Positions 57,292-64,000 of a DNA stretch of 64,000 nt are shown here, piece after piece (positions within the stretch are counted from its first letter, which is position 1; each line of letters opens with the position of its first letter). The notes below the pieces were generated by a model that saw only the letters and a list, made by a program, of their open reading frames with translations, made no database searches and was not told the DNA's origin. The DNA comes from Rhodocollybia butyracea (lineage: Eukaryota; Basidiomycota; Agaricomycetes; Agaricales; Omphalotaceae). A program made the position numbers and the translations under genes. Location of the stretch: contig JADNRY010000032.1 in NCBI GenBank assembly GCA_015501585.1, forward strand, positions 124,001 through 188,000, in the 5' to 3' direction.

Positions 57292-59037
57292 ATGGGCGTA
57301 GCCCCTTCAAAACCAGCTCCTCTGTTTAACGACACAAACATCTCAGTCGATTGGCTCGACTTTTCTCACAAACGATCTGCACATTTCATTGCAGAAAAGA
57401 CTTGCGAAATGATATGCTACCTGTGGTTTACGACACCGCAGTCTTCAGATTCAGACTCTAATGATTCACTATTCAATCGCCCTAGTTCTGCGACGACTCT
57501 TCAGCTTGTAGCCACTCCTACTTTTGTTTCCTTCATGCAAAAACTGCTCGAGACAACCCAAGTCTCACAATCTGTAATCGTTCTGTCTCTCCACTACATA
57601 TATCGCTTGAAAGAACGGAATCGGTCCACTCCTGCTCAGGCTGGTAGCGAGTTTCGGATAGCTGTTGCAGGACTCATGATGGCGAACAAGTTTCTGGATG
57701 AGTATGTACCCTTTTCCGCGTCTTTACTTTAACATCTGACGCGTTTTTTTTTTCGTTCAGTAACACGTATACGAATAAGACATGGTCAGAGGTTTCGGGG
57801 ATCGAGTTGACAGAGATCAATCGAATGGAGAGGGAATTTTTGATGGGTGTAGACTGCAACCTGTATGTCGACAAACCAACATATGAGTCGTGGTTGAACC
57901 TGCTCAAGGGGCTCGTGTTGGCGAAAGAACGCGACAGTCGTCACTTCCATAAGTCTCGTTCTCCGGCACGTGCATCTCGGCAGCCTGGCTCCCTTCTCAC
58001 CAATACTCCTCATCGATATACGAACCGCGGTCGTCCTGTGACCCATCGCGCGCGTTCAACCTCACCAGAACACTCACATAGGGTATATGTTCCTCACGTT
58101 CCGGTATCTCGTCCAGTAGCTCCTTCCGATTCGCCATTGCTCAGATTGGGTGGGAAACGTTCCGCAGGAGCCGCATTTTCGCCTACATCTGCCACCTTCT
58201 CTCACGTACCCTTCAAGCGGCCAGTCTCCATGTCATTACAAATACCAGATTCGTCGGGTTCTCACAGCGGACCAAACTCTAGCTCGCCTCTGGAAGGCTT
58301 GCAGTCGTTCGCCAGAATGTCGATTGACTCACCGAATCCACCAAGACATCGTTCATCACATACAACTGCGGGTACAGTGCCTTCTTCCCCAGTTTGGCCG
58401 TATATACCTAAACAGTCCGTGATCCCTGAGACGCTCTCTACTGCGTATGCACTGGACGAAAAGCGGCGTGGCTCTGTACCTCAGGTAAGAGTGCCGCCTC
58501 CTTAACCTCTATTCTTTCTAATAGCTGATTGATATCGTTTAGAATCTGTACTTTTATACTTTGGCTTGTTCGCCAACAGATGACGAAGAAAACCGCTCTC
58601 GTAAGACAAGATTACGGGTACACCAACCTCCTCCGCCAAGTTCGTCTGTTGCATATTATCAGCCTCGTCCCTCCTTTCCCGTGAACATCCAATCGGCATC
58701 TACAAGTCCTGTGATCCATGTGGATCACCCCACCCTGCCTCACTTCCATGATACCGATTGGACCAAGCAGCCTTCGTATACCCAGCCGCCGCCACCGCCG
58801 CACACGCTTGCAGTCCCGAACGCAGAGCCACCTAGGTACCAAGCGTATCATAATCAGTCTCAGCAGCCAAGTTACGGAAGCGATTACGACGAAAGCAGTC
58901 CAATACAGTCTGCTCCATTCGCTAACGCTGGTCCGCCTGGCTTCCAATTCTGTCCGACTCCGGAACAGCGTTCGTCACCTGTTTACGCACTCCCCCATCG
59001 AAGCCAACAGTGGTCTAGAAGAAGTATATGCCAGTAG
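57292..59037 (+). CDS. Pho85-type (Pho80/Pcl-like) cyclin
   Basis: Three exons (57292-57701, 57761-58484, 58543-59037) join in frame to 542 residues. The N-terminal cyclin box (about residues 30-185) reads AEKTCEMICYLWF, FMQKLLETTQVSQSVIVLSL, HYIYRLKER, EFRIAVAGLMMANKFLDDNT, WSEVSGIELTEINRMEREFL and MGVDCNLYVDKPTYESWLNL. These match the helices of Pho80-family cyclins, which activate Pho85/Cdk5-type kinases. The long C-terminal part is Pro/Ser-rich and probably disordered (many SP and TP sites). Upstream in-frame exons cannot be excluded, but the ATG at 57292 opens the frame well. Confidence 0.8.
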
Positions 59038-60660
59038 GTTTTGCTATTCCTTCCAAACGTCTTGTCTGCTCCTCCCTTGCATCCCTCGGACTTGTTCTTT
59101 TTTTTTCACGACCGATTAGCGTTACCTTAACCCCATGAACGTCCTATATGTCTTTCTTTTACTCATACTTGGCTACCCACAAACGCATTTAGTCTCTTTG
59201 TTCGCTTCGCCATCATGTTGCATTGCCCTCCTCATCTCGCAACTTTTTCAAACCTTCTTCAAGCATGTCGCATTTGTGTCAACTAACTACGCATTAATTC
59301 ATTATCTCAGCATACAGCAGCATTACCTACACTTATTATAGTACATATACACCTTCATAGATCCGTATACTACAAAGACTCTTCAACTGTCATTAACATC
59401 ATCGTTGCATTCCACCCCATGTATTGATATCTTTTCACGTTTGTTCTTCCCTCATTTCTGTTAAATCCGACTCGCATCTCCACATTACCGGTTTTTTTTA
59501 CTATCATTCCAACCATCTCACATGTAACACCGATGCATCGTATCATATCAAAATGCAGGGGCATATTGTACCAGTGTAAAAATACCCCTCTCCCACTTGT
59601 GTTATTTTGTCTGACCCGTTTCTGACTGAACGCCCCTTGAGCAAGGCCGACAGCGCTTGTGTGAACATATGGTCTGGCCTAGTCTGTCTGATCATCTATT
59701 TGAGCTAATCAGACGCAAAATTCCGGTTATACCCTCTTGGTTAGCCACGCCGTATTTTGGAAATTTTTCCGTCTTGTAGGGCGCGGGTTCGCTTCTTGGT
59801 AACGTGGATCGAATATAGCCTCTTTGAACTTGTTGCAGGTTCTTGGGGGGCGTTTTCGGGAACCGGTCAAGGTTTTGCCGTGTAACAAATTTTCCTTTCC
59901 GGTTCTTTGGAAGTCAGTGCATTCGATCTTCGACTGAGCGACGGGATCTTACGGATTGTACAATAATAAGCAAGAGTTTTTTTTTTTTTGAAGAACAAGT
60001 GCCTCAGGTGAGATACGGGGAACGGCTGTTGACATAACAGCCTTGTAGTAATAGCATCCCTACTACAGATGTGCCTCTTTTGTGTGAATCTCGAGTCAAG
60101 CTTATTTAGGAGGGCATTGTCAAGCGTCAAGCGTTAGATCGAAAAGGGGAAAAGGGGTCTCAAGGTAGATGCACACAGCGCAGACGTGTAGGGGCTGCTT
60201 GTTCCTCAAAGCGAACGGACCTATTGTTGGTTTTTGGTAAGAGTTCGAAGAACAGCCTCCTCCCCTCCTCTCCGAGTGCAGATAAATGCATGAGGCTGGG
60301 TGAGAGAAGTATTGGAGTGACATGCTCCGAGCTGGAAGTCTGAAAGCTCAAGAATACATAAAGAAGAACAAAAGTACCTGTGTACACATAATTTAAAAAT
60401 AAAAAAGCGATTTGATTGAACGCACTCAATAGGAGCGGCCGATGGCGAAGTGAGCTGCTAATAGAATGGGACTGGACCCCAACGCTCAGCCTTGCCATGG
60501 CTAATAATTCCGCCAGTAAGATACCGCCACCAAAGTGTGGTCTGGAGTTAGGGAGGTTTGTAAATTCCGCTCACGACATTTCTGCGTGGAAGACGGAGTC
60601 ACTAACAAGCGGTTGAACAGTGCGTACCTACACTTTTGGGTCATAGTACGATAACATAGC
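59038..60660. other. Spacer without a recognisable gene
   Basis: Includes the 3' flank of the cyclin gene (pyrimidine-rich, 59040-59500) and a poly-T run near 59980. No supported gene. Confidence 0.4.
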
Positions 60661-61230
60661 TTAATATGATAGATTTGGCTCGCGTTTCTCCTCCGCCTCC
60701 GCTCGCTGTCTTAGTTCTTTATTCATTTTGGCAAGATGCGCTTCGGTGAAAGCCTATGTACACATGGAGTAAAAATGGAGATGAAAACGCAAAAAAACTG
60801 TGACTAACCTCAGTAAAATAATATCCGGAAAGCACTGCTGTAACTTAATAATGAGATACTTATATCAGCTACATACATAGATGCTGAAACTCAAAAACTT
60901 ACTAGCGCCGCATGCAAGCACCGGATACCGTTTGAGCCCAAGGACTTTTGATCCAAATAATGCTATGCAAGAGCATTTGAAACGAAAAATCAGAAAACAA
61001 ATAAGGGCTTGCCTGAAGCTAAAGCGGAGGTTAGGCCTGCAAACACATTATTAGTGGACCAGAGCTTTGATTTATTACGCAGTTGCGAGTACCGGCAAAG
61101 ACTCCCTCCTTTCGGGCTTCCTGAACGGAAAATATCACGAAAACCGAACGCGAGTCACATTCACATACACGAAACGTACCCTGATTGCAAGAGCTCTAGC
61201 TTCTGGATGTAATACTAATTGGCCCGACAT
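60661..61230 (-). CDS. 94-residue membrane protein with six small exons
   Basis: The gene consists of exons 61180-61230, 61093-61120, 61013-61036, 60903-60962, 60809-60837 and 60661-60753. Their sum is 285 nt, exactly 95 codons, with all phases compatible. The protein opens MSGQLVLHPEARALAIREAR and continues KEGVFAGLTSALASALFGSK, VLGLKRYPVLACGATVLSGY, then AFTEAHLAKMNKELRQRAEA to a stop at 60661. Two hydrophobic stretches separated by a basic loop (KVLGLKRY) suggest a hairpin membrane protein, and the C-terminal part is a charged helix. Small fungal proteins of this look are often mitochondrial, but that is inference. The third intron uses a GC donor. It is head-to-head with the meiosis gene at 61340. 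Confidence 0.7.
60963..61012 (-). other. GC-AG intron
   Basis: The donor reads CAG|GCAAGC and the acceptor TTGCATAG. No GT donor nearby keeps the frame, and use of this donor joins LASA to LFGS across Ala. Confidence 0.6.
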
Positions 61231-61339
61231 GGCTAATATGGTTCAGAATCAAGTGGCGGCAAGCGCGTCACATCATACCACGTGTTCTGTTCGTGTTCAT
61301 TCCGTCCTTCGGCCCCTTCCGTCTCTACATTTATTCTAA
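61231..61339. promoter_or_regulatory. 109-bp head-to-head intergenic region (bidirectional promoter)
   Basis: Only 109 bp separate the start codons of the 94-residue protein (minus) and the SPO22/ZIP4-like gene (plus), so promoters and leaders must overlap. A CACGTG-like CCACGTG lies near 61278-61284. Confidence 0.55.
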
Positions 61340-64000
61340 ATGCTCAACACCACGCGGAAAAACAGACAGTTCTCAAGCTTAGACGAGATATTTCAATCGA
61401 TAAAAGGTTACAAACGGTCGGTTCAACTCTGGAATGATATCTGAACCTGGAATGTCACAGATCTGTTGACCACGGCAAAGACACAACTGGACTCGGATGA
61501 CATTTCTTTACGGCCTTCTTTGATTCAAATCCTCAATAAGATATCCGCTCTTGCAGAATCATTCACGGATCGACGTGCTAAAGCTGAAAAAGATCGCATT
61601 GATTTGTATGACATATTGGACCAAGAAGGTGCTCAAACTCTGGATCTTTCGCCACTCATGCGGTGACGATACATCCAGGAGTGAACTTGTGGAATATCTC
61701 GGGACTTGTTCGCAAATTTTCTGACGATGATGGCCGTGAACTAGTTGGCGCGAGTACGTTCAGACTTCACCATGATCCGGGTTCTTGGGGCTCGAATTGA
61801 GACCGTGATCTGTATTCCAGTCAGGCTGGCCGCGTTTCGCCTAGTAGAAGCAGGGCTCGAGGTAAAACCGGGATTAGAAAGTGCGTCATCTGCCTCGTTG
61901 ACCTCGACTGCTCAACTCAGGATGTTCAGCTCTTATCCACGTCCTCGGACAAGCAAGCAAAACTGGAGCCACCCTTTCAGGTTCGTGTACACCCACATCT
62001 CTACCAATATACCATTCCTACAATCTTTCATTCGGTAGAACTTGAACGGAACGATGCCGCTGCTAGCATTCTTACAAGCGCTGCAAAGGTATGTATGTGG
62101 TATTTGATCATCCTTGACTGGGACTGAGAACAATATTATTAGTACGAAGAGATGATAAGGGCTGAAGATGACTCGGATGGCACTCATCGACATTCCAAGA
62201 CATGTGCTCGTGTTGTCTACTTCTCAAGTCGAATGGAAGCTGTATGTTCTTCACATTCTTCCCGTGTGCTTGGCTGATCAACTTTGGATATGAATTGGTA
62301 ACAGGCCTGGAATGAGCGTAACTTTACCGTGGCTGAATTCATGTCGCAAAAGATAATGGGTATGTTCCCTCAAAAGAAGAAGGGCTGATTGCTGATTCAT
62401 CCTGGTAGCCATATATGATGAACATCGACTTGTTCTTCCCGTTAATGATGTAAGGTGGTGTCATCATCATTGCATATGCTTTTGAACCATGCAAGTATAG
62501 CGTGTAGTTTTGGCGGCCAAGTTCCATGGCATCGGCCAGTCTATTCTCAAAGATCAGGCTGGACAGCCCCATAGTAAAGCATCTGATGCCGTTGCATGGC
62601 TGCAAAGAGCGTTCGGAATCGTTGACCAAGAGGAAGCTAGTGTCCCCGCGGTTCTTGAATTGAAGGTCTGTGCTACTTGTCGTCTTTGACAATATTTATT
62701 CGAACTGTTCAGATATCAATATTACGAACGCTCGGTGCGTATTCCGTGATAAGTCTGGTTCTCCCGCTTAAGTCGTGAACTTTCAGCTAGGGCATACTTT
62801 TTATCAGAGTCGTATGACAGCGCCGAAGCGACGTTAGACGAGCTCATTCCTTCATTGGACGCCTCCAAAGATCATGTAACATTCCTTACTTGTCTCCCCA
62901 TACGCCGCTGATTACATTCCGGGCCTTAGGCAAGTTCCGAATATCAAGAACTTCGCTGGTTAAGACTGGCTATTCTCAAAAAAAGAAAGGCTGGGGATGC
63001 AGTTACCCTCGATGGTAAGCCGATTTTTCCACACTCAGGTCAATCTCATTCATTGAAGAAAACAGCTTTCAAGTCTATAATCAATCATATGCCTTTCACG
63101 GAGGCCACTGTCACAGAGTGCGGCTTTCAGATATTGAATTGATCATTCCTTGTAGCTCAGATCTTCACAGTATCTTACAAGATTTACGAACGCTTGGACA
63201 TCAACAGTAAGTTTTTCTTTACATGGTTGGGGACCGCTGACAACATCCGGGATGGTAGTGTTCTCGTCACCAGTGTCAATCAGTACCTTTTACAACGGAT
63301 TCTGGATTGCAATAGTTTAGGCTCCGACTATGTTGACCGTGTTCTATTATGCCTGATTATTCACTGCTCCAAAGATGAGGTTCATTCCAGAGCTATGGAG
63401 GTCGTTAACGCGGCTTTTACATGTATGTGTCTGCGTCTTTTCTGATGCTCTGCCTTATGTCCCACAGCCGCTTGTGACGCAGATACAGAGCTCCAAAACG
63501 TCTCGGCTATGGCATGTTTGTCGGTGCGTTCATAACCTTCTCTTGCCCTTTTTTTGCTGCTTACAAAAGCGCAGCTCTTGTGGCAGTATGGTGATCGCCA
63601 TTATCGTGCTAAACGCTGGTCAGAAGCAGCAGACTGGTTTGAGGCTGGCACTCATCGACTGTTCCGAGTAAATGGTTCACACAATGCTTCTAAATGCTAC
63701 CGGAAGGCAGGTCTCTGTTATATCGAGCAGCGCGAATACTCCCGCGCAGCTGCAGTGATCCGGTGCTGTCCCTTGAATGAAGCTACCACTCACTATGTGC
63801 TGTTTATAACTGCGATATATCAAGGTTGGTAATCTATTCTATATGTCTGGTAGAAATCCATTGACCGGAGCTCCTTTTAGGCCTTGATGACGAAGGTAAT
63901 GCCTTCTCATTCGAAGGTTGTGGGGTCGACTTATATCGGACTCTTTTAGCAATAATCTCTATGCATGAGATGGTTAAGGCGGTGGATTTTAACCGCAAGA
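61340..64000 (+). CDS. SPO22/ZIP4-like meiosis protein (5' part, runs off the window)
   Basis: The start at 61340 reads MLNTTRKNRQFSSLDEIFQS. A first intron joins it to DLLTTAKTQLDSDDISLRPS, and a second makes DQEGVNLWNISGLVRKF. Later exons read AWNERNFTVAEFMSQKIM, VLAAKFHGIGQSILKDQAGQ, VAWLQRAFGIVDQEEASVPA, AYFLSESYDSAEATLDELIP, YQELRWLRLAILKKRKAGDA, LWQYGDRHYRAKRWSEAADW and HNASKCYRKAGLCYIEQREY. Helix-turn-helix repeats of TPR character (W..A, A..W, Y..A spacing) fit the SPO22/ZIP4 family, which promotes crossover formation and synaptonemal complex assembly in meiosis. The 3' end lies beyond 64000. Introns are about 50 nt. Confidence 0.7.

Noticed and set aside
1..64000. CRISPR array, bacterial operon, prophage or rRNA operon
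   Set aside because: No regularly spaced repeats, no bacterial gene structure and no rRNA-like sequence seen; the intron pattern is fungal.

Overview
The window looks like nuclear DNA of a filamentous basidiomycete, most likely an Agaricomycete. The coding genes are cut by many short GT-AG introns (about 45-65 nt), and there are no bacterial-style operons. Recognisable proteins include a fungal G-protein alpha subunit, the chitin synthase chaperone Chs7, GtaA-type glutaminases with a membrane-anchored tail, a Pho85-type cyclin, a SPO22/ZIP4-like meiosis protein and a multi-pass membrane protein of a kind expanded in basidiomycetes. All functional names rest on reading translated motifs by eye; no database search was run.

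Layout. Positions 1-6500 are gene-poor and hold rearranged relics of small secreted-protein genes and other duplicated pieces. Positions 6900-13200 carry a tandem, lineage-specific family of predicted secreted proteins: one broken copy, two intact copies and one C-terminal fragment, all on the minus strand. A 1.16-kb non-autonomous DNA transposon sits 24 bp upstream of one intact copy. From 13.8 to 18.6 kb, also on the minus strand, come a serine carboxypeptidase (S10) and a major-facilitator transporter. Unresolved coding relics lie at 13.4-13.8 and 18.9-19.7 kb. A tail-anchored tyrosine/dual-specificity phosphatase (+) and a DUF1308-type protein (-) follow at 19.9-23.4 kb.

Positions 23.4-42.0 kb form a birth-and-death array of GtaA-like glutaminases (three long copies and one relic), with decayed copies of the transporter lying convergent to them. 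Copies 1 and 2 are a recent 4.2-kb tandem duplication, and each has its own frame damage. Copy 3 reads intact. The right third (45-64 kb) is conserved housekeeping sequence separated by long spacers: G-alpha, a seven-pass-type membrane protein, Chs7, a cyclin, a six-exon 94-residue membrane protein, and a head-to-head SPO22/ZIP4-like gene that runs off the window.

Taken together, the secreted S10 peptidase, the glutaminases and the transporter could serve extracellular breakdown and uptake of peptides and glutamine, but that link is inference from co-location. The most unusual observations are an apparent one-nucleotide exon in the G-alpha gene, the secreted-protein family whose intron separates the signal peptide from a Kex2-like site, and the glutaminase array with reciprocal frame damage.
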